Part shown: piece by piece, positions 15,942 through 25,496 of the stretch
Layout: the number at the start of each line of letters is the position of its first letter
How positions within the stretch are numbered: the stretch's first letter is position 1
DNA from: Croceivirga sp.
GTDB lineage: Bacteria; Bacteroidota; Bacteroidia; Flavobacteriales; Flavobacteriaceae
NCBI GenBank assembly: GCA_028281025.1
Contig: JANQKR010000006.1
Location: 54,130 to 118,129 of the forward strand
Direction of reading: 5' to 3'
Length of the DNA: 64,000 bases
Notes under the pieces: generated by a model
The model's input: only the letters and a program-made list of their open reading frames with translations
What the model was told of the DNA's origin: nothing
The model's database searches: none
Translations under genes and position numbers: made by a program

Positions 15942-17246
15942 TTATTTTACGGGCTCCCCGTACAAATCAAAGTCGGAGGCTTCGGTGATCATGACTTCGG
16001 TAAAATCACCAGTCTTTACGTAATGTCTGGAGGCATCCACAAGGACTTCGTTGTCCACATCGGGTGAATCGAACTCCGTACGACCCACAAAGTAATTGCC
16101 CTCCTTACGATCGATGATACAACGAAATGTTTTTCCTATCTTTTCCTGGTTCAATTCCCATGAAATCTGGGATTGTACCTCCATAATTTCGTTGGCCCGT
16201 TGTTGTTTGATTTCCTCAGGAACATCATCTTTCAGGGAATAGGCATGGGTATTCTCTTCATGGCTGTAGGTAAAACATCCCAACCGTTCAAAACGCATAT
16301 CCTTGACCCATTCCTTCAAAGTTTGAAAATCTTCTTCCGTTTCCCCGGGGTAACCCACGATCAAGGTAGTTCTAATGGCCATTTCCGGGACCGCCTGTCT
16401 AAAATCCTGGAGCAATTTTGTGGTCTTTGCCTTGGTCGTTCCCCTTCGCATACTTTTTAGTATGGGGTCTGCGATATGTTGCAACGGAATATCAATATAG
16501 TTACAGATCTTGGGTTCTTGCTTCATCACCTCCAAAACGTCCATGGGAAAACCTGTTGGAAAGGCATAGTGCAATCGAATCCACTCAATGCCATCTACTT
16601 TGGCCAATTGCTTTAATAGTTCCGCAAGATTTCGCTTTTTATAGAGATCCAAGCCATAGTACGTAAGATCCTGGGCGATTAAAATCAGTTCCTTGACGCC
16701 TTTGGCCGCCAATTTTTTAGCTTCTGCAACCAATTCCTCCACAGGTTTGCTCTTATGCTTACCCCGCATCAATGGGATGGCACAAAATGAGCAGGGCCTA
16801 TCACAGCCTTCGGCAATTTTTAGGTAGGCATAGTTCTTTGGAGTGGTCGTTAGGCGTTCCCCCAAAAGTTCATGCTTATAATCGGCACCCAGGGCCTTTA
16901 AGAGATTGGGTAAATCACTGGTGCCAAAGTATGCGTCCACATTTGGGATTTCTTTCTCCAGATCGGGCTTATAACGTTCACTCAAACAACCCGTCACAAA
17001 GACCTTATCCACACTTCCCTCTTCCTTTTTTTGTACATACTCCAATATCGTATTCACACTTTCTTCCTTGGCATTGGCGACAAAACCGCAGGTATTGATG
17101 ACCACCACATTGCCCTCTTCCTCATGGGCCACTTCCTTATTGTTGGCACGAAGTTGCCCCATCAACACCTCTGAGTCGTAGACATTTTTGCTGCAACCCA
17201 AGGTCACTACATTGATTTTGTTCTTTTTAAGGGATTTTGTGCGCAT
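15942..17246 (-). CDS. rimO: ribosomal protein uS12 methylthiotransferase RimO
   Basis: A 434-residue RimO, full length. N-terminal cluster cysteines are Cys18 (LGCSKN), Cys53 (NTCGF) and Cys87 (TGCLSE). Radical-SAM cysteines are Cys148, Cys152 and Cys155 (EGCDRPCSFC). A C-terminal TRAM domain (from about 375) follows. The TLGCSKN start and the IPLMRGKHKS sequence separate RimO from MiaB. It adds a methylthio group to Asp of ribosomal protein uS12. It is a single-gene unit with a -7 promoter element at 17264-17271. Confidence 0.95.
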   Translation of the reverse strand: MRTKSLKKNKINVVTLGCSKNVYDSEVLMGQLRANNKEVAHEEEGNVVVINTCGFVANAKEESVNTILEYVQKKEEGSVDKVFVTGCLSERYKPDLEKEIPNVDAYFGTSDLPNLLKALGADYKHELLGERLTTTPKNYAYLKIAEGCDRPCSFCAIPLMRGKHKSKPVEELVAEAKKLAAKGVKELILIAQDLTYYGLDLYKKRNLAELLKQLAKVDGIEWIRLHYAFPTGFPMDVLEVMKQEPKICNYIDIPLQHIADPILKSMRRGTTKAKTTKLLQDFRQAVPEMAIRTTLIVGYPGETEEDFQTLKEWVKDMRFERLGCFTYSHEENTHAYSLKDDVPEEIKQQRANEIMEVQSQISWELNQEKIGKTFRCIIDRKEGNYFVGRTEFDSPDVDNEVLVDASRHYVKTGDFTEVMITEASDFDLYGEPVK

Positions 17247-17263
17247 ACCTTTACTATGGGCCG

Positions 17264-17271
17264 CAAAAATA
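17264..17271 (-). promoter_or_regulatory. -7 promoter element of rimO
   Basis: TATTTTTG on the minus strand is an exact match to TAnnTTTG, 17 nt upstream of the rimO ATG. The -33 region is not a clear match. Confidence 0.4.
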
Positions 17272-17367
17272 CAATAGCATCGGCAATTGGTCGATTTTAT
17301 TGCATAATTCTTTTTTTAAAACGTTAAACCTTTAGTAGTCAGCGTAGTCCCAAATAAAATTGCTGTT

Positions 17368-18471
17368 ATGAAACGTCCTTTATTGCTCTTGTTCCCCGTG
17401 TTGCTTCTTCTTGAAAGTTGTTCCACGGAACCCATTCAGAACGATAGTGGGAACGATGCCGCACCCAATGGACCGGAAAGCACCGATCTGTATTTTCCAT
17501 CCTCAACTTCTGGGGAATGGGAAACGCTATCCACGGTTGAATTGGGATGGAATCCAGATGCGGAACAACCCTTATGGGACTTTTTGGATGAAAAGGACAC
17601 CAAAGCGTTCATTATCCTAAAAGACGGGAAACTGGCTGTGGAGTGGTACTTTGATGACCATACCCAGAACACCAGTTGGTACTGGGCTTCTGCGGGTAAA
17701 ACCTTAACCGCATTTACTGTAGGTTTGGTCCAAGAAGAAGGAATATTGGCCATTTCCGATAAAACTTCCGACTATTTGGGCCAAGGGTGGACCAGCCTTG
17801 CATCGGAAAAGGAAGCCCTCATTACTATTTGGCATCAGTTGACCATGACCACGGGAATGAACAGCTTACAATTCGATTGTATTACCCCAAATTGTCTGGA
17901 ATATGTGGCCGATGCAGGAACGCGATGGGCGTATCACAATGGTCCGTATACCTTATTGCAGGATGTAGTGGCCAATGCCAATGGAGAGGAATGGGCCGAC
18001 TATTTCAATCAAAAACTTCGCGATAGGATCGGTATGGATGGATTTTGGTTCTCTACCAATGATTTGAACAATGTTTACTTCAGTACGGCCCGAAGCATGG
18101 CACGCTTTGGATTATTGAACCTCAGTAACGGAGTTTGGGACGGGGAGGTGATTCTGGCAGATGAGACCTATCTCGATGAAATGAAGAATACTTCGCAAGA
18201 CTTTAATAAGGCCTATGGATATTTGTGGTGGCTGAATGGCAAATCCACCTATCTTGCACCTGGTTTACCCATTGAGTTCGATGGGGAGCTCATACCCAAT
18301 GCGCCAACGGATACGTATGCCGGTCTAGGAAAAAATGACCAAAAACTATACATCGTTCCCAGTCTGGGATTGGTCATTGTCCGAATGGGAGAGGACGCCG
18401 GAGAAAATCTTTTGGGTCCTTCAAGTTTTGATAATGCCCTTTGGGAAAAGCTAAATGCACTTATAAATTAA
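17368..18471 (+). CDS. class C beta-lactamase-like serine hydrolase, lipoprotein
   Basis: A 367-residue lipoprotein (lipobox ending Cys18, LLESC) of the serine beta-lactamase class C/esterase family. Ser-x-x-Lys is SAGK near residue 110, Tyr-x-Asn is YHN near 191 (WAYHNGPY), and the third motif region is AGLGKNDQ near 322. Members include D-aminopeptidases and esterases, most not true beta-lactamases. It is periplasmic and membrane anchored. Its TAA stop overlaps the TAA stop of the convergent amidase gene, so both use the palindromic TTAA at 18468-18471. Confidence 0.88.
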   Translation: MKRPLLLLFPVLLLLESCSTEPIQNDSGNDAAPNGPESTDLYFPSSTSGEWETLSTVELGWNPDAEQPLWDFLDEKDTKAFIILKDGKLAVEWYFDDHTQNTSWYWASAGKTLTAFTVGLVQEEGILAISDKTSDYLGQGWTSLASEKEALITIWHQLTMTTGMNSLQFDCITPNCLEYVADAGTRWAYHNGPYTLLQDVVANANGEEWADYFNQKLRDRIGMDGFWFSTNDLNNVYFSTARSMARFGLLNLSNGVWDGEVILADETYLDEMKNTSQDFNKAYGYLWWLNGKSTYLAPGLPIEFDGELIPNAPTDTYAGLGKNDQKLYIVPSLGLVIVRMGEDAGENLLGPSSFDNALWEKLNALIN

Positions 18472-20153
18472 TCCTGGTACGCCCCTGGAAGTTGTCTTGC
18501 TTTGGTTATGGCTTCAAAAGCGGTGCCCATATCATATAGCTTCCCTTCCTGATATTGTTTGGCAATAAAGGTAAGATTGACGGGCTCTCCATTTTCGCGA
18601 TATCCCATGGGAATGGTGAGGGCAGGATACTCGGCTGCGGCTGCCACCCCGGCATCGTAATTGTTGATCGATAATACGGCATCCAAACGATGTTCTGCCA
18701 TGGGTTGGTTAAAATATGCCCTGCCATTGCTTCGCAAACGTTGTTTGATCAATTGTAAACCTTCAGCTGAAGTCGTATCGGCCAAAATCCCATCAAAACG
18801 TACCTGTCCATAAGGAATTCGAACCAGGGAATCCTGTAAATTAAAATCCACAACATCCTTGACCGTGGAAACGGTTACTGCCTCTTTATCCAAAACTGAG
18901 GTTGCTATGTATTTGGGGAGGTCGTTTTTCATGTCAATGTTCAAAATGGAAAGAAAACCATCAAATTCCACTTCCGGCGGTTCAAATTCAATGATGACGG
19001 CACCTGCTTGCTTCAATTTTTCCAAGGTTTCTTTATAAATGGAATCCCGTTCCACATAATTTGCCAGTGCCCCAAATCGCTTTCCTTTTAAGGTTGCCTT
19101 CTCATTGTTATACCATTTCCCGTCCCAATCCGTTTGCACGGACTTGTCATCATTGTCATCAAAACCCCGCATGGCATCCAATAGAATACCATTATCAATC
19201 ACGTTTTTGGTCATGGGTCCGGGGGTATCCAAAGTACTGGAAATAGGGACTATCCCCGTTCTGCTCAACAATCCAACAGTAGGTTTCATGCCCACCACTG
19301 AATTCTGCCCGGAAGGGGACAAAATGGAACCCGAGGTTTCCGTACCTACTGCAGCTACGGCATAATTAGCGGCTATGGAAGTACCGCTGCCTGCACTGGA
19401 CCCTCCGGTATCAAAAACACGGCGACCATAAGGGTTTAGCGTTTGACCGCCCACGGCGCTTTGCCCATTGGGACAACTGCAAACAAAATTGGCCCATTCG
19501 CTCAGGTTTACCTTGCCCAATATCAATGCGCCCTTTTCTTTTAACCGTTCCACAATAAAGGCGTCATTGGTCTGGTTGTCCTTAAGGGCAATGGCTCCGG
19601 CAGTGGTTTTCATATGGGCAGTGCCAATATTATCCTTTAATAGAATGGGCATACCATAAATGGGGTGGTGCCCTTGGCCATTGGCATCCAACGCACGGGC
19701 TTCTTCCAATACTTTGGGGTTCAAGGCAATCACCGTATTCAAGGTGGTTTCATTGGGCAGTTCGTATTTGTAAATACGGTGCAAATAGAACAGTACCAAA
19801 TCCTCATAGGTGAAACTTCCTTCTGAAATCCGTGATTGGATCGTAGGAATGTCCTGCTCCAACACCAACGGTTTCATCGCTTTATATTTCGCTTCCGGAA
19901 ATCGGGAAACCTCAGCATAGAGTGGCAAAAACACCTTGTTTTTATCCAACACCTTGCTTTGGATGAACTTGTAGCGCATCCGCTCCTTTTCATGGTCGGC
20001 ATTGGCCGCTACTTCCGCTGAATCGTTATAGGGCGTCCAGAGGACAACCTCCTCGGCCGATGTTTTGACATCTGAGGTTGATTTGTAGGTATTTTCGTTT
20101 TTACAGGCCGCAAAGGCGAGCAGGATAAGAATAGCCGGTATTGATCTTTTCAT
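18468..20153 (-). CDS. amidase-signature family lipoprotein
   Basis: A 561-residue amidase-signature enzyme with a lipoprotein signal (LLAFAAC, Cys17). The Ser-cisSer-Lys apparatus is visible: Lys in PILLKDNIGTAHM (near 176) and the Gly/Ser-rich GGSSAGSGTSIAANYAVAAVG motif (near 255-275) with the nucleophile Ser. A C-terminal domain typical of the family follows, containing YPALTIPMGY. It hydrolyses amide bonds in the periplasm, with unknown substrate. It is a single-gene minus-strand unit that converges exactly on the serine hydrolase gene. Confidence 0.92.
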   Translation of the reverse strand: MKRSIPAILILLAFAACKNENTYKSTSDVKTSAEEVVLWTPYNDSAEVAANADHEKERMRYKFIQSKVLDKNKVFLPLYAEVSRFPEAKYKAMKPLVLEQDIPTIQSRISEGSFTYEDLVLFYLHRIYKYELPNETTLNTVIALNPKVLEEARALDANGQGHHPIYGMPILLKDNIGTAHMKTTAGAIALKDNQTNDAFIVERLKEKGALILGKVNLSEWANFVCSCPNGQSAVGGQTLNPYGRRVFDTGGSSAGSGTSIAANYAVAAVGTETSGSILSPSGQNSVVGMKPTVGLLSRTGIVPISSTLDTPGPMTKNVIDNGILLDAMRGFDDNDDKSVQTDWDGKWYNNEKATLKGKRFGALANYVERDSIYKETLEKLKQAGAVIIEFEPPEVEFDGFLSILNIDMKNDLPKYIATSVLDKEAVTVSTVKDVVDFNLQDSLVRIPYGQVRFDGILADTTSAEGLQLIKQRLRSNGRAYFNQPMAEHRLDAVLSINNYDAGVAAAAEYPALTIPMGYRENGEPVNLTFIAKQYQEGKLYDMGTAFEAITKARQLPGAYQD

Positions 20154-20234
20154 AGGTATGGTTTTGTCTTTTCAAAGGAGCCAGCAATGAAAAAACCGAA
20201 GATAAGATTTCTCACTTTCAGTTCGAAATGACAC

Positions 20235-21116
20235 CTAATTATTTTCCACAAGTGCCTTCCACTTTTTAATGTTCTTTTCGTTCATACGAACAAATTCGTC
20301 CTTCTCCAGTTCCAAAGCGATTTTCAGGGATTTTTTGGCCGATGAAACTGCCCCTTTAAAGTCACCCAATTCTGCTTCCACCAAACTTTTGACCCGATGA
20401 AAATAATAGGTGTCGCCCCCAATTTCAAGCGCTTTGTTCAAATAGGTCAACGCACGCTCAAAATCCCTGCCCTGTTCTTGAAGGTATCGCCCGGCTTCGT
20501 AATAGGTTTGGGCCGTAGGATTTTCAGCGATCTGTTTTGCAATTTCGATCTCCATTTGGGCATCCGTATCCACGGTCATGGGAATGGAAACCTTTGTACG
20601 GGCCCAAATCAATTGCAATTGAACTGAGTTATGGGTAATGGAATCAAAGGCAATCAAAAAATTCTCTTGATGATAGGGAATGGACTGTGGTTTTACGCTT
20701 ACCCGAAACAGATCTTCTTTGGGATTATAGTTTTTACGACCGTCGCCCCAGTGTTCCGTATGGGTATGGAATGCAATTTCCCACACATCCGCTTCCGGAA
20801 AGGCATATATGGCGTACGTGCCTTGCGGCAATGGATTTCCCATAACGGCCATATCCGTAGTTACCGAAATCTTAGTACTCTCATTTGCCCCTACCCGCCA
20901 AATTCGGCCATGGGGCACCAAACCTTGTTGTCCATCTTGTTGGGGGCCAAACACATGCCTATTGCGAACTGCAGGCCTCGAATACGCAATACGGACCTTT
21001 GAAAGGCCAACATCCTGTTCCACTATGGAAAACGGACTGGGTTTGGGATGGGTGATCTGTGCATTCACCAAAACCATCGGAAAAAGAAGGAACACTACTA
21101 AAACCCTAAATCCCAT
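20235..21116 (-). CDS. secreted DUF2911 protein with TPR-like C-terminus
   Basis: A 293-residue exported protein (signal 1-19, ending VNAQ). The DUF2911 domain spans about 25-180, shown by KVRIAYSRPAVRNR, GRIWRVGANESTKI, LPQGTYAIYAFP and WEIAFHTHTEHWG. The C-terminal 110 residues form TPR-like helical pairs (YYEAGRYLQEQGRDFERALTYLNKALEI). The domain is common in Bacteroidota and its function is unknown. It lies two bases after the methyltransferase gene, so the two are probably co-transcribed. Confidence 0.88.
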   Translation of the reverse strand: MGFRVLVVFLLFPMVLVNAQITHPKPSPFSIVEQDVGLSKVRIAYSRPAVRNRHVFGPQQDGQQGLVPHGRIWRVGANESTKISVTTDMAVMGNPLPQGTYAIYAFPEADVWEIAFHTHTEHWGDGRKNYNPKEDLFRVSVKPQSIPYHQENFLIAFDSITHNSVQLQLIWARTKVSIPMTVDTDAQMEIEIAKQIAENPTAQTYYEAGRYLQEQGRDFERALTYLNKALEIGGDTYYFHRVKSLVEAELGDFKGAVSSAKKSLKIALELEKDEFVRMNEKNIKKWKALVENN

Positions 21117-21117
21117 T

Positions 21118-21891
21118 CTAGTCTTTTTTAGTTCCCAAAAGATATAGGATTACCCCTGGACCCGATTTTACACGATCTATTTCCCAAGTAAAGGTGTCCT
21201 TATTTTCCAAGCTATTGACCAATGCATCCATTTCCTTTAGGGAATAGGTCCTAAGGGACGAAACCACCCCATCCCATAACACAAAAAGGGGGACAATGGG
21301 AATGAGATAGGTAAACAAAAGGCGCCCCCACCTAAAAGGGCGGATCAAGGGTGTGGTCAGGAGTACGCTTATCGGGGAGAACAACATGGCCAAAATACTG
21401 GGAACACTTCTTTCCTGCGCCTCAAAAATGGCAATGGGCGATTTGGAATCCACCGCGTTTTGAAGTATCAATCGTGCATCATGGGGTTTAAAATGGTGTA
21501 GGGACAGAAATTGGGTCCGTAGGCCTTCCAAACTTTCCGGAACCTTTCTTGCATCGATGGGAGTGGCAATAAATTCAAAATTGGGGGCCTGTTGTTTTGT
21601 ATACTCAAAAGCGGAACGATTGGGATAGTAATCCGTCAATACAATCTTCAAATCGGGGTACTTTTGGAGCAATTCGGAATTCAACCACAAAAGGCCACCT
21701 CCCCCACCGGAAGCCAAATCCACCATAACGTTTTTGCCATTGGCGGCCAAACCTTTTTCCAAAACGGGAATAATGGGTTTGTACAATTTGGTCTTATTGG
21801 ATAAAAACTGGAGAAAGTCGGTACCGTAATTACGTAAAAAACTGGGAAACCACTTTTGGTCCTCAAATTCAAATAAGTGGATACGGCCCAT
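21118..21891 (-). CDS. SAM-dependent methyltransferase-like membrane-associated protein
   Basis: A 257-residue protein with a class I methyltransferase core. Motif I is VMVDLASGGGGGLLWL (about 55-70), followed by a motif II strand DLKIVLTDYYPN (about 80-91) and SLHHFKPHDAR (about 128-140). Two hydrophobic stretches near 165-180 and 190-208 suggest membrane contact, unusual for a simple soluble methyltransferase. The substrate is unknown. It is transcribed upstream of the DUF2911 gene. Confidence 0.8.
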   Translation of the reverse strand: MGRIHLFEFEDQKWFPSFLRNYGTDFLQFLSNKTKLYKPIIPVLEKGLAANGKNVMVDLASGGGGGLLWLNSELLQKYPDLKIVLTDYYPNRSAFEYTKQQAPNFEFIATPIDARKVPESLEGLRTQFLSLHHFKPHDARLILQNAVDSKSPIAIFEAQERSVPSILAMLFSPISVLLTTPLIRPFRWGRLLFTYLIPIVPLFVLWDGVVSSLRTYSLKEMDALVNSLENKDTFTWEIDRVKSGPGVILYLLGTKKD

Positions 21892-22017
21892 AATGCTCTA
21901 GATTTTAGCCCTTTAAATGTAAGGAATAATGTTCGTTAAACCTTAAATCTTGGATGGACAGGCATATCTCTTTTGAAGGAAAAGGTAAATTAACGGTTGT
22001 AGAGCAACAATTAAGAA

Positions 22018-22422
22018 TTAATTGGTCTTGTCAACTTCAATTACCACAGAATTTACCACAAAATCATGAATCGCCTTTCTTTTGTCATTTCCGGTAACCG
22101 TTAAGAGTGAAATCCAGCCTAGGAATGTTTTTAGCACGTAACGAATGACTGCCATAGGAAATGAAATGTTTCGGTCTAAATCCTTTTCCCTCTTTACACT
22201 TATATTACTGTAGGAATGTCCGATTGTACCACCGAATGCACTGGTAAAAAAGGGATCATAAACCAAAAAAATAAGCACAAAAGAAAAGATTCTAAGTGTA
22301 TTTGAAACCTCATCAAAAAGGCTAAAAACTTCAGAAGTTCCGTACATGGCAGCTATCAGTATTATGCTATCTATAACAACAGCTTTTATCCTACTGGGAA
22401 GAATTGCATATGTTACATTCAT
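22018..22422 (-). CDS. RDD family membrane protein
   Basis: A 134-residue RDD-family protein with membrane spans at about 12-30 and 43-60. RIKAVVIDSIILIAAMYG carries the Arg and Asp of the family, and GTIGHSYSNISVKRE and KAIHDFVVNSVVI are standard elements. It overlaps the end of ftsY by four bases (ATGA), implying co-transcription with ftsY. The role is unknown. Confidence 0.85.
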   Translation of the reverse strand: MNVTYAILPSRIKAVVIDSIILIAAMYGTSEVFSLFDEVSNTLRIFSFVLIFLVYDPFFTSAFGGTIGHSYSNISVKREKDLDRNISFPMAVIRYVLKTFLGWISLLTVTGNDKRKAIHDFVVNSVVIEVDKTN

Positions 22423-23375
22423 AATTTAAAAAACGAATCCACAAACTCATATTTGTTAAAAACCTGTAGGTCTTCCAAGCCTTCCCCTACCCCAATGTAT
22501 TTTACGGGAATTTGAAATTGATCGGAGATACCAATGACCACGCCGCCTTTGGCGGTACCATCCAGCTTGGTCACCGCCAAACTGGTTACCTCCGTGGCTT
22601 TGGTAAACTGTTTTGCTTGCTCAAAGGCGTTTTGTCCCGTGGAACCGTCCAATACCAATAAAACGTCATGGGGTGCGTCCGGGACTACTTTTTGCATTAC
22701 CCGTTTTACTTTGGAGAGCTCGTTCATCAAATTGACTTTGTTGTGCAATCGCCCCGCGGTATCGATCAGCACGACATCCGCATTATCCGCCACTGCGGAA
22801 TTCAAGGTATCGAAAGCAACCGAAGCGGGATCGCTGCCCATTTTTTGTTTGACAATGGGAACGTCCACCCGTTCTGCCCAGACCTGTAACTGGTCAATGG
22901 CAGCGGCCCGGAAGGTATCCCCTGCCCCCAGGACTACCTTTAACCCCTGCTTTTTAAATTGGTGGGCCAGTTTTCCAATGGTCGTGGTCTTTCCTACACC
23001 ATTGACCCCTACCACCATAACCACATAGGGTTTTTTATCTTCGGGAACCAAGAACTCCTCCGCTTCCCCCACATGGGTTTCGGACAACAATCCAGCGATT
23101 TCCTCCCTTAAAATCTGATTGAGTTCATCGGTACCGAGGTATTTGTCACGGGAAACCCGTTCCTCAATACGCCCAATGACCTTTAAGGTGGTATTTACCC
23201 CGACATCCGAGGTGACCAATACCTCTTCCAGGTTATCCAGGACCTCATCATCCACTTTGGATTTTCCGGCAACGGCTTTGGACAGCTTTCCAAAAAAACT
23301 GGATTTGCTCTTTTCCAGTCCTTTGTCCAAGGTTTCCTTTTTGTCCTTGGAGAATATATTTTTAAAGAGACTCAT
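22419..23375 (-). CDS. ftsY: signal recognition particle receptor FtsY
   Basis: A 318-residue SRP-receptor GTPase with the short acidic/basic N-terminus typical of Bacteroidota rather than the long E. coli A domain. The N domain is at about 25-110. The G domain shows P-loop GVNGVGKT (123-130), DTFRAAAIDQL, DTAGRLH (near 203) and TKLDGTAKGG (near 272). It docks SRP-ribosome complexes at the inner membrane. A TATCTTTG -7 element sits upstream. It lies downstream of DUF4295-rpmG-rpmB but after a terminator, so it is probably a separate unit. Confidence 0.97.
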   Translation of the reverse strand: MSLFKNIFSKDKKETLDKGLEKSKSSFFGKLSKAVAGKSKVDDEVLDNLEEVLVTSDVGVNTTLKVIGRIEERVSRDKYLGTDELNQILREEIAGLLSETHVGEAEEFLVPEDKKPYVVMVVGVNGVGKTTTIGKLAHQFKKQGLKVVLGAGDTFRAAAIDQLQVWAERVDVPIVKQKMGSDPASVAFDTLNSAVADNADVVLIDTAGRLHNKVNLMNELSKVKRVMQKVVPDAPHDVLLVLDGSTGQNAFEQAKQFTKATEVTSLAVTKLDGTAKGGVVIGISDQFQIPVKYIGVGEGLEDLQVFNKYEFVDSFFKL

Positions 23376-23394
23376 AGTGCTATCGCTAGAAAAT

Positions 23395-23402
23395 CAAAGA
23401 TA
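23395..23402 (-). promoter_or_regulatory. -7 promoter element of ftsY
   Basis: TATCTTTG on the minus strand, an exact TAnnTTTG match 20 nt before the ftsY ATG. A weak TTTA lies 18 nt upstream of it. Confidence 0.5.
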
Positions 23403-23460
23403 GGAAAGTAAGGAACAATTTAAATGGATTCTGCCTTAAACACGGAATGACAAAAGGTAT

Positions 23461-23488
23461 AAAAAAAGCCGTCCAAAATTTGGACGGC
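23461..23488 (-). terminator. terminator of the rpmB-rpmG-DUF4295 operon
   Basis: On the minus strand the stem gccgtcca/tggacggc (23488-23481 with 23475-23468) and a 5-nt loop are followed by seven T. This is a canonical intrinsic terminator placed 26 bp after the DUF4295 stop. Confidence 0.9.
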
Positions 23489-23513
23489 CTTAGCAATGTT
23501 TAGTTTGCTTGGC

Positions 23514-23666
23514 TTATTTCTTCGCCAACCAATCGTTTACCAGTTCTGGTGGCATAACCGATTCTACAAAAGTGTAAGCCCCAGTCTTGGGTGACTTTAC
23601 CATTTTAATGGCTTTGGTCAATCTTTTTGAGCTGCTCTGCAGCGTTGCTACTGTCTTCTTTGCCAT
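23514..23666 (-). CDS. DUF4295 small basic protein
   Basis: A 50-residue basic protein read directly from the sequence: it begins MAKKTVATLQSSSKRLTKAI and ends in VNDWLAKK. This is the DUF4295 family, found in Bacteroidota just after rpmG. Because of its size, charge and constant place in this ribosomal-protein operon it is suspected to be ribosome-associated, which is inference. The gene lies eight bases after rpmG and ends before the operon terminator. Confidence 0.9.
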   Translation of the reverse strand: MAKKTVATLQSSSKRLTKAIKMVKSPKTGAYTFVESVMPPELVNDWLAKK

Positions 23667-23674
23667 GGCTTATC

Positions 23675-23857
23675 TTACTTTATTTCTTTATGAATGGTCA
23701 TGCGCTTGAGAATCGGGTTGAATTTTTTGATCTGCATCCGATCTGGCGTATTCTTTTTGTTTTTGGTGGTAATATATCGTGAAGTACCTGGCATACCGGA
23801 TTCCTTATGCTCAGTACACTCCAAAATAACCTGAATTCTATTCCCTTTCTTTGCCAT
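23675..23857 (-). CDS. rpmG: 50S ribosomal protein bL33
   Basis: A 60-residue bL33, with [18 protein letters not shown] at the start and [15 protein letters not shown] in the middle, full length. It lacks the paired CxxC zinc motifs, so it is the zinc-independent form. It sits between rpmB and the DUF4295 gene, with 12 bp to rpmB. Confidence 0.97.
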   Translation of the reverse strand: MAKKGNRIQVILECTEHKESGMPGTSRYITTKNKKNTPDRMQIKKFNPILKRMTIHKEIK

Positions 23858-23869
23858 CTTGCTAACTTT

Positions 23870-24106
23870 TTACTTTACGTAACCCTTGGCACGTGATTCC
23901 TTAAGAACTGCGGAGATTCCTTTTTTATTGATGATTTTGATGCCTTTGGAAGAAACGTTCATGGTCACCCACTTGTCCTCTTCGGGAATGTAGAACTTTT
24001 TCTTAAAAATATTGACATCAAACCTACGCTTGGTCTTATTTATAGAGAAGGAAACATTGTTTCCAAACATCACTTTTTTTCCTGTAACTTCACAAACTTT
24101 GGACAT
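23870..24106 (-). CDS. rpmB: 50S ribosomal protein bL28
   Basis: A 78-residue bL28, with MSKVCEVTGKKVMFGNNVS at the start and a long basic C-terminus. It has only one Cys, so no zinc site. It is the first gene of the operon rpmB-rpmG-DUF4295. A near-perfect Bacteroidota promoter lies 34-64 bp upstream, and GGAG just before the ATG is a plausible ribosome-binding site. Confidence 0.97.
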   Translation of the reverse strand: MSKVCEVTGKKVMFGNNVSFSINKTKRRFDVNIFKKKFYIPEEDKWVTMNVSSKGIKIINKKGISAVLKESRAKGYVK

Positions 24107-24139
24107 CTCCGTAACTTTTGCGTGATTTTATTGAGCGTG

Positions 24140-24170
24140 CAAATTTAGAGATTTACCTTGGACCCACAAA
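24140..24170 (-). promoter_or_regulatory. consensus Bacteroidota promoter of rpmB operon
   Basis: On the minus strand TTTG (24170-24167), exactly 19 nt, then TAAATTTG (24147-24140). This is a full match to TTTG-N19-TAnnTTTG and the best promoter in the window. Confidence 0.75.
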
Positions 24171-24178
24171 ACCCAAGA

Positions 24179-25426
24179 TCAAAATTTTAATATTTCTTTT
24201 TGCAATAGCTCAAAAGCCTTATTCACACCCTTTTGCACAATGCGTTCCCGATGATTCCCCAAGACGAACTTTTGGGCAAAAGTGTGCGTGGGGGTGCTGA
24301 TGGCAATAAAAGCCGTACCCACTTCCTCATCGGAATCCCCTTTACTGGGACCTGCGTTGCCCGTGGTGGAAATGGCAAAGTCCGTTCCTATGATCTCTTT
24401 TATGTTTTTTGCCATGGCAATGGCCACTGCCTCACTTACTACCGAATGCTTTTCAATAATGTCCGGATCAACACCCAACACCTGGATCTTTGTTTCCGTG
24501 GCATAGCTTACCACTGTTCCCTTAAAATATTTGGAGGCCCCTGGAATGGCCGTTATTTGTTGGGCAATCCTACCTCCAGTAAAACTTTCTGCCGTGGCCA
24601 GGGTCATCCCTTTTTGGGTGAGTAATTTTCCAATGCCCGCCTCAATACTTTCGTCCTCTTCCTCACCATAAATAATGGCACCTATTAAAGGATACAGTTT
24701 TTTGGCTTCCGTATTTACCAATTTCTGAAGGTACTTCCTATTGGTACCTTTTGCGCTTAAACGCAATCGAACCCTCCCCAGACTGGGCAAATAGGCAAAT
24801 TTGATTTCTTTGGGGAGGTTGTTTTCCCAGTTGGAAATCTTTTCGGCAATGGCACTTTCACCCAAACCATAGGTCATAATGGTCTTATGTAGGATATGGG
24901 GGCGTTTGAACTTTTCCACAATTTTGGGAATGACGGAATTGGTCATCAGTGCTTTCATTTCAAAGGGAACACCGGGCAAGGAAATGAATACCGTTCCATT
25001 TTTTTCCATCCACATTCCTGGAGCCGTACCAAATTGGTTATGCAATACTTCCGCTTTTGAAGGTACCATGGCTTGTTGTCGGTTTAAATCGGAAATTGGG
25101 GTGTTGATGTAATTCTCGAAAAGAAACTCAACATATTTGAGTACCTCATCATTCCTAACCAAGTTATCCCCAAAAAATTCGCACAACGTATGCTTGGTAA
25201 CATCGTCTTTGGTAGGTCCCAACCCACCCGTAATAATAATTAGTTGAGAGCGGGAATTGACTTCTGTCAGCGTTTCCAAAATATGCTCCCGGTCATCCTG
25301 CACTGAAGTAATCTGGTATACCGAAACCCCAATCTTATTGAGTTCCTTGGCAATAAAAGCGGAGTTGGAATCCACTATCTGACCTATAAGGATTTCATCA
25401 CCAATGGTAATGATTTCTGCTTGCAT
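24179..25426 (-). CDS. cinA: CinA family protein (competence/damage-inducible protein A)
   Basis: A 415-residue CinA, full length. The N-terminal MoCF-like domain shows [29 protein letters not shown] and LPGVPFEM. The C-terminal PncC domain (from about 255) shows [16 protein letters not shown] and [14 protein letters not shown]. PncC domains deamidate nicotinamide mononucleotide and the N-terminal domain can act as ADP-ribose pyrophosphatase, so the likely role is NAD metabolite salvage. It is 73 bp from rpmB and a likely single gene. Confidence 0.93.
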   Translation of the reverse strand: MQAEIITIGDEILIGQIVDSNSAFIAKELNKIGVSVYQITSVQDDREHILETLTEVNSRSQLIIITGGLGPTKDDVTKHTLCEFFGDNLVRNDEVLKYVEFLFENYINTPISDLNRQQAMVPSKAEVLHNQFGTAPGMWMEKNGTVFISLPGVPFEMKALMTNSVIPKIVEKFKRPHILHKTIMTYGLGESAIAEKISNWENNLPKEIKFAYLPSLGRVRLRLSAKGTNRKYLQKLVNTEAKKLYPLIGAIIYGEEEDESIEAGIGKLLTQKGMTLATAESFTGGRIAQQITAIPGASKYFKGTVVSYATETKIQVLGVDPDIIEKHSVVSEAVAIAMAKNIKEIIGTDFAISTTGNAGPSKGDSDEEVGTAFIAISTPTHTFAQKFVLGNHRERIVQKGVNKAFELLQKEILKF

Positions 25427-25496
25427 GAACGATGGAATTAATGGGCAGTCCCGTTAGGCGGTAAAAGTAACGAAAAGCTTTTGGCTATTACCGGGT

